Assembly (NCBI GenBank): GCA_017849455.1
Contig: JAFIGX010000010.1
Span: 62,001-126,000 of the forward strand
Origin: Pseudobacter sp.
Lineage (GTDB): Bacteria; Bacteroidota; Bacteroidia; Chitinophagales; Chitinophagaceae
DNA: 64,000 bases
Reading direction: 5' to 3'
Part shown: positions 52,201 through 59,921 of the stretch, one piece after another
Layout: each line of letters opens with the position of its first letter
How positions within the stretch are numbered: the stretch's first letter is position 1
Position numbers and translations under genes: made by a program
The notes under the pieces: model-generated
Database searches by the model: none
Seen by the model: only the letters and a program-made list of their open reading frames with translations
What the model was told of the DNA's origin: nothing

Positions 52201-53196
52201 ATGAAGCCTGTTATTGCCTTTGTGACCGGCGGTTATTCTACAGAAGCCGTGATCTCCTATAAAAGTGCTGTTACCATCGAAAACAATATCGATACTGATA
52301 AATACGAAGTTTATAAAATAGATATCACTCCACAGGGCTGGTTCCATGAAACAAAAGATGGCCGTAATATCCTGGCCGACCGAAGCGATTTCTCCCTCCT
52401 GATCGATGGCAAAAAGATCGTTTTCGATGCCGTTCTGATCGGTATCCATGGTACGCCGGGCGAAGATGGTAAGCTCCAGGGCTATTTCGATCTGCTGGGA
52501 TTGCCCTACACTTCCTGCGATGCGGCCAGCTCTGCCATTACATTTAACAAAAGATATACAGTGGCCGTTGCCGCCTTTGCCGGCATCCATGTGGCCCGCT
52601 CGATCCATATTTTCAGGCATAGCCCCATTGCTCCTGAAGCCATTCTGCAACAATTGACCCTGCCGGTATTCGTAAAGCCCAACAATGGGGGTTCAAGTAT
52701 CGGCATGAGCAAAGTGAATAAAGCGGAAGAACTGGCAGGGGCTTTGCTAAAGGCTTTCCACGAAGACGACCAGGTATTGGTGGAAGAATTTATCGCGGGG
52801 AGGGAATTCACGGTGGGAGTCTTGAAAACCCCTGAAGAAATTATCGTGCTGCCGATCACTGAAGTGCGGTCGAAAAATGATTTCTTCGATTTTGAGGCCA
52901 AATACCAGGGATTGAATGAAGAGATCACCCCTGCAGAGATCGATGAGGTCATGGCTGAAAAGATCAGGCGTACTGCCCGTAAAGTGTATGAGGTGCTGAA
53001 CTGCCGTGGCGTTGTGCGCATCGATTTTATTTACAATGAAGCAAAGCAGGAGCCCTATATGTTGGAGATCAATACCATTCCCGGCCAGAGTGAGGCCAGT
53101 ATCGTGCCGCAACAGATCAGGAAGATGGGATGGAGCCTGAAGCAGCTTTATTCAGCGCTTATAGAAGATGCGTTAATTAGAAAGTTGAAAAGTTGA
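52201..53196 (+). CDS. ddl: D-alanine--D-alanine ligase
   Basis: 331 residues from ATG at 52201 (MKPVIAFVTGGYSTEAVISYKS split); an upstream ATG at 52177 adds eight unlikely residues. ATP-grasp features: ALIGIHGTPGEDGKLQGYFD (GEDG), PVFVKPNNGGSSIGMSKV, VLVEEFIAGREFTVGV, RIDFIYNEAKQEPYMLEINT and the metal-binding IPGQSEASIVPQQIR. It joins two D-alanines for peptidoglycan. The last codons (RKLKS, TGA) lie within palindromic element copy 4. It follows a structured, terminator-like leader and precedes the PASTA gene by 108 bases. Confidence 0.96.
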   Translation: MKPVIAFVTGGYSTEAVISYKSAVTIENNIDTDKYEVYKIDITPQGWFHETKDGRNILADRSDFSLLIDGKKIVFDAVLIGIHGTPGEDGKLQGYFDLLGLPYTSCDAASSAITFNKRYTVAVAAFAGIHVARSIHIFRHSPIAPEAILQQLTLPVFVKPNNGGSSIGMSKVNKAEELAGALLKAFHEDDQVLVEEFIAGREFTVGVLKTPEEIIVLPITEVRSKNDFFDFEAKYQGLNEEITPAEIDEVMAEKIRRTARKVYEVLNCRGVVRIDFIYNEAKQEPYMLEINTIPGQSEASIVPQQIRKMGWSLKQLYSALIEDALIRKLKS

Positions 53197-53272
53197 CAAG
53201 TTGAAATGTTGACAAGAAGTTTGAATATCGGGAAGCCGCTTATTAACTTGTCAACATGTTGACAAGTCAACT
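53183..53272. repeat. Dispersed palindromic element, copy 4 (overlaps ddl 3' end)
   Basis: Arms at 53183-53216 and 53239-53272 pair imperfectly; left begins AGTTGAAAAGTTGACAAG. The loop contains TTGAATATCGGGAA, one base different from copy 1. It supplies the last five ddl codons and its stop. Confidence 0.82.
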
Positions 53273-53304
53273 GTATACAAGCTTTATAAAATAAACAACT
53301 AATC

Positions 53305-54120
53305 GTGTTCAAATTCATTACGGGAAAACCACTTTGGGCAAATATTCTGTTTGGATTGGGATTGATCGTTCTCATTCTCTTCCTTTTCCTTCAATCCCTC
53401 AACTTCCTCACCAAGCACGATCAATCATTGAGCATCCCTTCTGTTACCGGTAAATCTTTCGAAGAGGCTAAAAAATTCCTGGAAGCACAGGGTTTTGAAG
53501 TAGTAGTGCAGGATTCAGTATACAATGATACGGCCGCTGCCTTGTCTGTCCTGCGCCAGTTCCCCGATGCGGAAGAAAAAGTGAAAGTGAACAGAACGGT
53601 GTACCTCACGATCAACAGGGCCGTTCCGCCGGTGATCGAAATGCCTAACCTGGAAGGACTGAGTTTCAGGAGCGCAGAGATCGCGCTCAGGCAGTACGGA
53701 TTGAAACTGGGCGATACTTCCTACCGTCCGGATTTCGCCAAGAATTCGGTTCTGGAACAACAAAGCAAGGGACAACGGATCAAGCCGGGTACCAAAATAC
53801 CGATGGGAACACTGATTTCCCTGGTGCTGGGCAGCGGGCTCGGCAGTGATGAGTTCGCAGTGCCCGATCTCGTGGGTATGAGCTACAGTGAAGCGAGGAT
53901 ACTGCTGGCATCGATCGGGCTCAATCCCGGCGTGGCTGTACCTGACGCCAATGTACGCGATACTTTAAATGCGTATATTTACCGTCAAAGCCCTGAACGC
54001 TTTGCACCTGACAAACGCATAAACCGCATCCGGCAAGGCCAGTCTGTCGACCTATGGCTGGGCATTCAGAAACCAGTCAGGGCCATAGATTCCACCACAC
54101 AGGAACCTGCTCAACCCTGA
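53305..54120 (+). CDS. Membrane-anchored PASTA-domain protein
   Basis: 271 residues from a GTG start at 53305. A single transmembrane helix (about 11-32, ILFGLGLIVLILFLFLQSLN) is followed by three PASTA domains in the periplasm: IPSVTGKSFEEAKKFLEAQG (about 44-110), MPNLEGLSFRSAEIALRQYG (about 113-180) and VPDLVGMSYSEARILLASIG (about 187-255). There is no kinase or transpeptidase domain, so it is a stand-alone PASTA protein, probably binding cell-wall or unlinked muropeptide targets. Its place 108 bases after ddl supports a cell-wall role. Confidence 0.9.
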   Translation: MFKFITGKPLWANILFGLGLIVLILFLFLQSLNFLTKHDQSLSIPSVTGKSFEEAKKFLEAQGFEVVVQDSVYNDTAAALSVLRQFPDAEEKVKVNRTVYLTINRAVPPVIEMPNLEGLSFRSAEIALRQYGLKLGDTSYRPDFAKNSVLEQQSKGQRIKPGTKIPMGTLISLVLGSGLGSDEFAVPDLVGMSYSEARILLASIGLNPGVAVPDANVRDTLNAYIYRQSPERFAPDKRINRIRQGQSVDLWLGIQKPVRAIDSTTQEPAQP

Positions 54121-54150
54121 TCATACATTTTATTTTAATTAACCACCATT

Positions 54151-54459
54151 ATGCAAAACATAACTCCACAGGAATTAAAACAGCGTATCGATTCAAAAGA
54201 AACTTTGAACCTGGTAGATGTCCGTGAACCACATGAGCGTGCAGAGTTCAATATCGGCGGCGTGCTGGTACCTTTGGGCCAGATCCAGATGATGCAGGTC
54301 GACGAGCTGGAACCACTGAAGAGCGAAGAACTGATCGTTTACTGCCGCAGCGGGAACCGCAGCGGCCAGGCCGCCATGCTTTTGGAGACCATGGGATTCT
54401 CCAATGTAAAGAACCTGGCAGGTGGAATGCTGAAGTGGAGAGAGTTGTATGAAGGGTAA
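54151..54459 (+). CDS. Single-domain rhodanese
   Basis: 102 residues forming one rhodanese domain: LNLVDVREPHERAEFNIGGV near the N terminus and the active-site loop VYCRSGNRSGQAAMLLE with catalytic cysteine, followed by MGFSNVKNLAGGMLKWRELY. It transfers sulfur or binds persulfides in the cytoplasm. It lies 30 bases after the PASTA gene and may be co-transcribed. A palindromic element follows its stop by 24 bases. Confidence 0.93.
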   Translation: MQNITPQELKQRIDSKETLNLVDVREPHERAEFNIGGVLVPLGQIQMMQVDELEPLKSEELIVYCRSGNRSGQAAMLLETMGFSNVKNLAGGMLKWRELYEG

Positions 54460-54483
54460 AGGGTAAAGGTTGAAAAGTTTAAA

Positions 54484-54544
54484 AGTTGAAAGGTTGATAA
54501 GGAGATTTCCGAAGGTCAGAGATCTCCTTATCAACCTTTCAACT
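54484..54544. repeat. Dispersed palindromic element, copy 5
   Basis: Perfect 23-bp arms at 54484-54506 and 54522-54544 (left begins AGTTGAAAGGTTGATAAGG); loop TTCCGAAGGTCAGAG. It lies between the convergent ends of the rhodanese and TonB receptor genes and would form a strong hairpin on either strand. Confidence 0.9.
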
Positions 54545-54562
54545 TATCAACCTGTCAACTTA

Positions 54563-56899
54563 TCAGAGTTTCACTACCAAAGCGAACAACACATTCGTGC
54601 CCGCCATCGGGAAATAAGCATTCTCCGTTACGAGTGAGCCGCCACCTGCATCATAGCTATAGGTATAGCCATTGGATTCGTATTTCCGGTTGAACACATT
54701 ATTCACCTGCCCGATCAGGGTGATCTCTTTGAAGAGAAGTTTGTGCAGTGTATAACTGATCCTTGCGTCCTGCACATAATAATCCCTCAGGCTATGTGCT
54801 ATGCTGGAAGTGTTATCGAGGTACTGCCGGCTTACATATTTGCCCAGCAAACTGATATCGAGGTCCCTTACAGGCTGGAAACTGATGGCGCCGCTTCCGA
54901 TCGCTTTTGGAGAAAAGGCAATATCGGTGTTCCCATTTTTAGCATAGTCCTTTATTCGGTTTCTGCTTAACGTTATATTTCCTGTTGCCTGCAGCCATTG
55001 GGTTACACGGGCACGCCCCTGCAACTCCAACCCGAGCCTGTAGCTATTGGGCACATTGGTACGGACATAGGCCCCCACATCATTGATATTGCCGGTCAGC
55101 ACCAGTTGGTTCTTGTAAAGCATATAGTACACGGTAGCGCCCCAGGAAAAACGGTTGTTCTTCTTTTCAACACCCAGCTCGAAATCGTGGAGCCGTTCCG
55201 CTTTCAGGCCGGAACCGGTAATATTGGCTTCGAAATCATTCCGGTTGGGCTCGCGGCCCGCCTGGGAATAAGATGCATATACGAGGTAATCGCCATTGCT
55301 GTAAGTGATCCCCAGCTTGGGATTCACGAAATCATAGATATTGCGCACTCGCACATCCGGATTATTCCTGAAACCATTGATCTGGTATAATACCCGGCGG
55401 TACTGAAGGTCGGCAAATGCTTCGAGGTTGGCATTGATCCGGTATTGATATTTCGCGTATACATTTACGTCAGTTTTATAAGCGGTAAGACTATAATACC
55501 GGTATTTTACAGGAACGCCGACGGCTGCCCAGATCACATCGCCGTAGTGATTGCCATCATACCGGTTCCAGCCTCCGCCTATAGCGAGCTGGTCCCTGCC
55601 TCCTTTGTATTGAAGGGAGAGCACCTGCCCATAGAAATTATTGTCGAGCCAGAGCTGACGCACCAGGTCCGTTTGCCGTATCGTATCTCCATTATGCCCG
55701 AAGTTGGGAAGGCCATAATTGGAAAAAGCCTGTGCCGCTTTGTATTCCTCATAATAACCTTTTCCCTTCGTGAGGAAGAAGGCGGTATTGAAAGTGAGCT
55801 TTGGATTGAGTTCCTGGTTGATGAACAACTGGAAAAGGTCCTGCTGGTAATTGTCGGTCTGGTTATCATACGGTTCACCGGGCTTTTCCATGCCTGAATG
55901 GTTGATGGTGCGCCGGTTATTCTTCAGGTCATCTTCCGTGATACCGTTCCAGGCCTGGTAGGTTTTTTCTTTGCCCGACAGCACGTTGAGGCGAACGGAA
56001 GTCCTGGCGCCGGTCCAGGCGCCTGAAATATAGAAGGACTTCAGATCACTGCGTGCACGGTCAACATAACCATCGCTGGAAACTTTTGAGAGCCGGGCAT
56101 CTACAGTGAAATGATCATTGATGAGCCCGCTCCCTGCTTTCACGGTATGTTTCCAGGTGTTGAAAGATCCCACACTGTTACTGATCTCACCATACGGTTC
56201 AGTATTCACTTCATTGGTGTTGAGATTGATGGTGGCGCCGAAGGCAGAAGCCCCGTTCGAGGAAGTGCCCACACCGCGCTGCACCTGGATGCTGTTGACG
56301 GAGGAAGTGAAATCCGGCAGGTCCACGAAAAATGTTCCCTGCGATTCCGCATCATTGTAAGGGATGCCATTGAGGGTAACATTGATACGGGTAGCGTCGG
56401 TGCCACGGATGCGGATGCCTGTATACCCGATGCCATTGCCTGCATCGGAGTTTACCACCACGGACGGCGTTTGATTGAGGATAAAGGGAACATCCTGCCC
56501 GAGGTTCTGTTTCTCGATCTCTTTTTTGGTGAGATTGGTCTTGGTGAAAGGCGCTTTCTCTCCGGCGGTGATGGCGCGTACTTCCACCGGCTGCATGAAC
56601 AGGTTCAGGCGCTCCAGTTTGTAGTCTTCGGTAGATTGTCCGGGTGACACGGTCCTCTCCATAGACTGATACCCGATGCTCGTGATCCGGACCCTGTATT
56701 GCCCGGGCCTGATCTTCGTGAATTCAAAAATGCCGTTGGCATTGGTGGTAGTGGTGGCGATATTGCTCAATTCAACAGTGGCCGATGCTACGGCGGCCCC
56801 GCTGACAGCGTCTGTTACTTTGCCCGAAATATGCTGAGCCTGTAACCATTGGGAAAACAATAAGTAGCAAATCCCCAAAAACAATTTTTGCATGTCCAT
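54563..56899 (-). CDS. TonB-dependent outer-membrane receptor, predicted thiamine transporter
   Basis: 778 residues. A signal peptide (to about 21) is followed by a carboxypeptidase-like domain (ISGKVTDAVSGAAVASATVE), the plug (LGQDVPFILNQTPSVVVNSD, GIRIRGTDATRINVTLNGIP, YNDAESQGTFFVDLPDF, VQRGVGTSSNGASAFGATIN) and a beta barrel ending in VLFALVVKL with terminal hydrophobics. It is a general TonB receptor rather than SusC type. A TPP riboswitch lies directly upstream on the same strand, so its expression should fall when thiamine diphosphate is plentiful; thiamine or a thiamine precursor is the predicted cargo. This matches known Bacteroidota outer-membrane thiamine transporters. Confidence 0.9.
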   Translation of the reverse strand: MDMQKLFLGICYLLFSQWLQAQHISGKVTDAVSGAAVASATVELSNIATTTTNANGIFEFTKIRPGQYRVRITSIGYQSMERTVSPGQSTEDYKLERLNLFMQPVEVRAITAGEKAPFTKTNLTKKEIEKQNLGQDVPFILNQTPSVVVNSDAGNGIGYTGIRIRGTDATRINVTLNGIPYNDAESQGTFFVDLPDFTSSVNSIQVQRGVGTSSNGASAFGATINLNTNEVNTEPYGEISNSVGSFNTWKHTVKAGSGLINDHFTVDARLSKVSSDGYVDRARSDLKSFYISGAWTGARTSVRLNVLSGKEKTYQAWNGITEDDLKNNRRTINHSGMEKPGEPYDNQTDNYQQDLFQLFINQELNPKLTFNTAFFLTKGKGYYEEYKAAQAFSNYGLPNFGHNGDTIRQTDLVRQLWLDNNFYGQVLSLQYKGGRDQLAIGGGWNRYDGNHYGDVIWAAVGVPVKYRYYSLTAYKTDVNVYAKYQYRINANLEAFADLQYRRVLYQINGFRNNPDVRVRNIYDFVNPKLGITYSNGDYLVYASYSQAGREPNRNDFEANITGSGLKAERLHDFELGVEKKNNRFSWGATVYYMLYKNQLVLTGNINDVGAYVRTNVPNSYRLGLELQGRARVTQWLQATGNITLSRNRIKDYAKNGNTDIAFSPKAIGSGAISFQPVRDLDISLLGKYVSRQYLDNTSSIAHSLRDYYVQDARISYTLHKLLFKEITLIGQVNNVFNRKYESNGYTYSYDAGGGSLVTENAYFPMAGTNVLFALVVKL

Positions 56900-56972
56900 T
56901 AATTTTAAAATGGTTCAAAATTGATTTGAGAGAAATGCTGCGGAAGTGAAGTGTAGAATAAATGACTTAGAA

Positions 56973-57061
56973 CTACCTTCCCTGCGCAGGCATTACCCTG
57001 GTCAGGTTCTACGGGTATCATCTCAGCCTCCCGAACGGATCGGGAAGCACCCCGAGGAATC
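56973..57061 (-). promoter_or_regulatory. TPP riboswitch (THI element)
   Basis: The minus strand reads CTCGGGGTGC, then a P3-like hairpin CCCGATCCGTTCGGG, GGCTGAGATGATACCCG, TAGAACCTGACCAGGGTAA and TGCCTGCGCAGGGAAGG, the conserved core of the TPP riboswitch in order. It lies 74 bases before the ATG of the TonB receptor gene. An 18-bp perfect palindrome TCTCTTTGGCCAAAGAGA (57068-57085) sits just upstream. No separate terminator hairpin is seen between aptamer and ATG, so control may act on translation. The remaining spacer to 57242 holds nothing I recognise. Confidence 0.93.
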
Positions 57062-57242
57062 TGAAAATCTCTTTGGCCAAAGAGAGGGTAAAGATACAGT
57101 CAAAAAATTATAAATACTGTAACATTCCGGCCCTGCTCGTCGTCACACTGATGCAACATCCGAAGGCCAGGCCGGTCTTTTTAAGGTAGAAAGCTTATGG
57201 GACCTGGCATTTACCAGGTCACTCGGGCCAAAAAATAAAACC

Positions 57243-57974
57243 ATGCAAATGAAAAGGATAGGATTATTTTGTACTTCCTTGCTGCTGGCGACGGCACTGC
57301 TGGCGCAAACAACGATCAATGACCCCAATGCGCAGGTCAGGGATGTAAAAGGGTTCCATGGCATCCGTGTAGCGACAGGCATCGAGCTGATGCTGACGCA
57401 GGGCAAAACAGAAGCGGTGGCTGTCAGCGCTATCAGTCCGGAGCATCGTGACAAGATCAAAACAGTGGTGGAGAATGGAATACTGAGGATATATTATGAT
57501 CATCCCAATGTGGATTGGAAGTTCTGGAAGAAAGGGGGCGATAAAAAGCTGAAAGCCTATGTGTCTATTATCACGATCGACCGGCTTCTTGGATCTTCAG
57601 GCGCTACTGTAAATGTGGATGGAGCGCTGGAGGCCGATAAGCTGAATGTCGATATGTCGAGCGGATCGGTCTTCAATGGAAGGATCAAAGCCGAATCCCT
57701 CACGGTAGACCAGAGCAGCGGTTCCGTGATGAATGTGGCGGGTTCTGTGTCACGCCTGAAAGTGGATGGCAGTAGCGGCAGCGTTTTTCATGGGTTCGAC
57801 CTGGCCACTGAAAGGTCAGATGCCGATACCAGCAGTGGCGCCGTGGTACAGGTAACAGTCAACAAAGAATTGAATGCGGATGCCAGCAGCGGCGGACGCA
57901 TCTCTTATAAAGGCGAAGGAGTGATCCGCAATATCCGCACCAGCAGTGGTGGGAACGTATCGAGAAAAGGATAG
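57243..57974 (+). CDS. DUF2807 secreted protein (GIN domain), copy 1
   Basis: 243 residues with a signal peptide (IGLFCTSLLLATALLAQ) and a DUF2807 head-type beta-helix domain: VRDVKGFHGIRVATGIELML, SPEHRDKIKTVVENGILRIY, then repeated strand-turn units rich in SSG (VDMSSGSVF, VDQSSGSVMN, VDGSSGSVFHG, ADTSSGAVVQV, ADASSGGRI). These units suggest a solenoid repeating about every 18-20 residues. DUF2807 proteins are secreted or periplasmic with unknown function. It is 24 bases before a paralog, with which it shares the whole layout. Confidence 0.88.
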   Translation: MQMKRIGLFCTSLLLATALLAQTTINDPNAQVRDVKGFHGIRVATGIELMLTQGKTEAVAVSAISPEHRDKIKTVVENGILRIYYDHPNVDWKFWKKGGDKKLKAYVSIITIDRLLGSSGATVNVDGALEADKLNVDMSSGSVFNGRIKAESLTVDQSSGSVMNVAGSVSRLKVDGSSGSVFHGFDLATERSDADTSSGAVVQVTVNKELNADASSGGRISYKGEGVIRNIRTSSGGNVSRKG

Positions 57975-57998
57975 CCTTTTTCAATAAAGAAGATCAGT

Positions 57999-58712
57999 AT
58001 GAAAAAATTATTTCTCGGAATAGTAGCTTTTCTTCCGCTATGCATCTTTGCGCAAAAGCAGATCATCAACGATGAGAATGTGCAGGTGCGCAGTGTAGGG
58101 CCTTTCAATGCGATCAAGGTATCCGATGCCATCGATATCTTCCTCTCACAATCGGAAAAAGAGGCGATGGCCGTGAGCGCGGCGAAGGAAGAGTACCGCG
58201 ACAGGATCAGGACTTCGGTAGAGAATGGCATATTGAGGATCTGGCTCGACAGGCAGGGGAGAAGCTTCCGGAATACGAACATGAAACTGAGAGTATATCT
58301 TTCATTCACTACGCTCAACAGGATCGAGGCATCCGGCGCCAGTGATGTGGTGGTGAGTGGAACGATCAAAACCAATGAGCTGGCCATCGATATGTCGGGC
58401 GCCAGTGATTTCAAAGGCAATGTCGAGGCCAATACGTTCACGGTAGATCTTGCCGGTGCTTCCGATGCTACCGTAAGTGGCAAGGTGACCAGTCTTAAAA
58501 TAGTGGCTGGTGGTGCGAGTGACTTTAAAGGATATGATCTTGAAACGGACACCTGCAATGTAGATGCAGGTGGCGCTTCTGATATCAGGGTTAGAGTCAA
58601 CAAAGAATTGAACGCACGCGCTTCGGGTGCCAGTGGGGTTTATTATAAAGGAGAAGGTGTAACAAAAGAAGTAAAGACAAGCGGGTCAAGTAGTGTATCC
58701 AGAAGAGGATAG
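57999..58712 (+). CDS. DUF2807 secreted protein (GIN domain), copy 2
   Basis: 237 residues: signal peptide (LGIVAFLPLCIFAQ), then VRSVGPFNAIKVSDAIDIFL, KEEYRDRIRTSVENGILRIW and the same solenoid with SGASD in place of SSGS (IEASGASDVVVSG, IDMSGASDFKG, VDLAGASDATVSG, VAGGASDFKG, VDAGGASDIRV). The consistent switch from SSG to GASD across all turns, relative to copy 1, suggests that repeats within each protein evolved together. It probably forms a two-gene operon with copy 1. A tRNA transcription unit follows after 13 bases. Confidence 0.88.
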   Translation: MKKLFLGIVAFLPLCIFAQKQIINDENVQVRSVGPFNAIKVSDAIDIFLSQSEKEAMAVSAAKEEYRDRIRTSVENGILRIWLDRQGRSFRNTNMKLRVYLSFTTLNRIEASGASDVVVSGTIKTNELAIDMSGASDFKGNVEANTFTVDLAGASDATVSGKVTSLKIVAGGASDFKGYDLETDTCNVDAGGASDIRVRVNKELNARASGASGVYYKGEGVTKEVKTSGSSSVSRRG

Positions 58713-58725
58713 AAGTTTAAAAATT

Positions 58726-58755
58726 TTGGTGTGAATGTATAAACCCGTACATTTG
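58726..58755 (+). promoter_or_regulatory. Consensus promoter of initiator tRNA
   Basis: TTG (58726-58728), 19-nt spacer, TACATTTG (58748-58755): exact match to TTG-N19-TAnnTTTG. The tRNA starts 11 bases after the -7 box. Confidence 0.88.
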
Positions 58756-58765
58756 CAACCCACAT

Positions 58766-58837
<72 letters not shown>

Positions 58838-58843
58838 CAAATT

Positions 58844-58877
58844 GAAGATCAGTCATAATTGGCTGGTCTTCTTTTTT
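58844..58877 (+). terminator. Terminator of initiator tRNA
   Basis: GAAGATCAG (58844-58852) pairs with CTGGTCTTC (58863-58871, one G-U pair) and is followed by six Ts. Confidence 0.88.
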
Positions 58878-58900
58878 CTGCCAGCATATAGCATCAGCAC

Positions 58901-59266
58901 TTATTGATGAAGGAACCTGTTCATTCCATCTTTGTTCATTAAAGCATAATCAATCGCAGTTCGTACAAAATCATTCAGGGAAATGTTATTTATTGCTGCG
59001 AAAAGAGCTGCATCTCTATGCAAATCAGCACCTATGCGGATGTTGAAAGTGCCTTTATAGGTTTTGTTCGGCTCTTTGCCTATCTCTTTGCAGCTTTCCA
59101 GATAATCTTCAACTGCTTCGTGAAAAGACTTTTTTAATTCTTTTACAGAAGCTCCTTCGAAACTTACCAGGTCATCGATGCCAACGATCTTTCCGTAAAA
59201 CACTTCATCCTCTGAACTGAAATGAATAGACCCAATATAGTCTTTGTATTGTAGGATGTCATTCAT
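58901..59266 (-). CDS. hicB: HicB-family antitoxin
   Basis: 121 residues with the HicB partial RNase-H-like fold (YIGSIHFSSEDEVFYGKIVG, DLVSFEGASVKELKKSFHEA, VEDYLESCKEIGKEP) and a C-terminal ribbon-helix-helix segment (GTFNIRIGADLHRDAALFAA, ISLNDFVRTAIDYAL) for DNA binding. It neutralises HicA and represses its own operon. The ATG overlaps the end of hicA by 8 bases, so translation is coupled. A strong dyad operator lies upstream of hicA. Length and both domains are complete. Confidence 0.93.
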   Translation of the reverse strand: MNDILQYKDYIGSIHFSSEDEVFYGKIVGIDDLVSFEGASVKELKKSFHEAVEDYLESCKEIGKEPNKTYKGTFNIRIGADLHRDAALFAAINNISLNDFVRTAIDYALMNKDGMNRFLHQ

Positions 59267-59522
59267 ATAGTATGTGTCTTTTTTCTTTTAAGTGTTCAAT
59301 GACTTGTTTAATAGCATATTCTTTGACAATATTTCCAGGATGAGGCTTATGGAGCGAAATAACATTCCTTTTCTCATCTGCAAACTTCCTCCTTGACCCT
59401 CCTGTCTTGCCATGCTTGATTTCAACATATCCGAATATGCCCAGTACTTTGATCAATTCTTCCCAGGTATAATCTTTGGGGACCAATAACAACCTGAACG
59501 TTGCTTTGTTTTTTTGAGACAT
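59259..59522 (-). CDS. hicA: HicA-family mRNA interferase toxin
   Basis: 87 residues, slightly longer than the usual 60-75. The dsRBD-like fold is recognisable from YTWEELIKVLGIFGYVEIK, GKTGGSRRKFADEKRNV and the catalytic motif ISLHKPHPGNIVKEYAIKQV, where the histidine of HKPHPG is essential in relatives. It cleaves mRNA when freed from HicB. First gene of the pair, with the order toxin-antitoxin usual for hicAB. The 399 bases upstream to 59921 contain the operator described next and otherwise nothing recognisable. Confidence 0.92.
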   Translation of the reverse strand: MSQKNKATFRLLLVPKDYTWEELIKVLGIFGYVEIKHGKTGGSRRKFADEKRNVISLHKPHPGNIVKEYAIKQVIEHLKEKRHILYE

Positions 59523-59620
59523 TGTTTGAATCGGTCGACATTTTTTGATGCACTCTCAGTGCCATTTTTTCGCTGATTTTGTCTCCCCCGTAAAAGTGAA
59601 TTGTTCTTAAAGGAATAAAG

Positions 59621-59651
59621 TATTTGCAACTAATTTTCAGTTGCAAATATA
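59621..59651 (-). promoter_or_regulatory. Operator and -7 box of hicAB
   Basis: TATTTGCAACT (59621-59631) and AGTTGCAAATA (59639-59649) form a perfect 11-bp dyad with a 7-nt centre. On the minus strand TATATTTG (59644-59651) is a consensus -7 box overlapping one arm. Binding of the HicB ribbon-helix-helix dimer here would block transcription. Confidence 0.8.
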
Positions 59652-59921
59652 GGACCTTTTTTCAGATAATAAAATTTTTCCGCTTATCTCCCTTCCGCCC
59701 CGCCCTTGCACACCTCATTCTTTTTATCTATTTTAGTGACTCCATTCCCACCTCTGAATCCCATATCTATTGATTATCAGTGCAAATATCCTCGTGAATG
59801 CAGTCGGACCGACCTGCAGCCCCTTTCAAAAGGTCTGAATAAATCTACTATACTTATGATGTGATAATGGTTCGAGTACATCCAAGATCCGGCAATCGTC
59901 AACCCTAAAAACATCTATATT

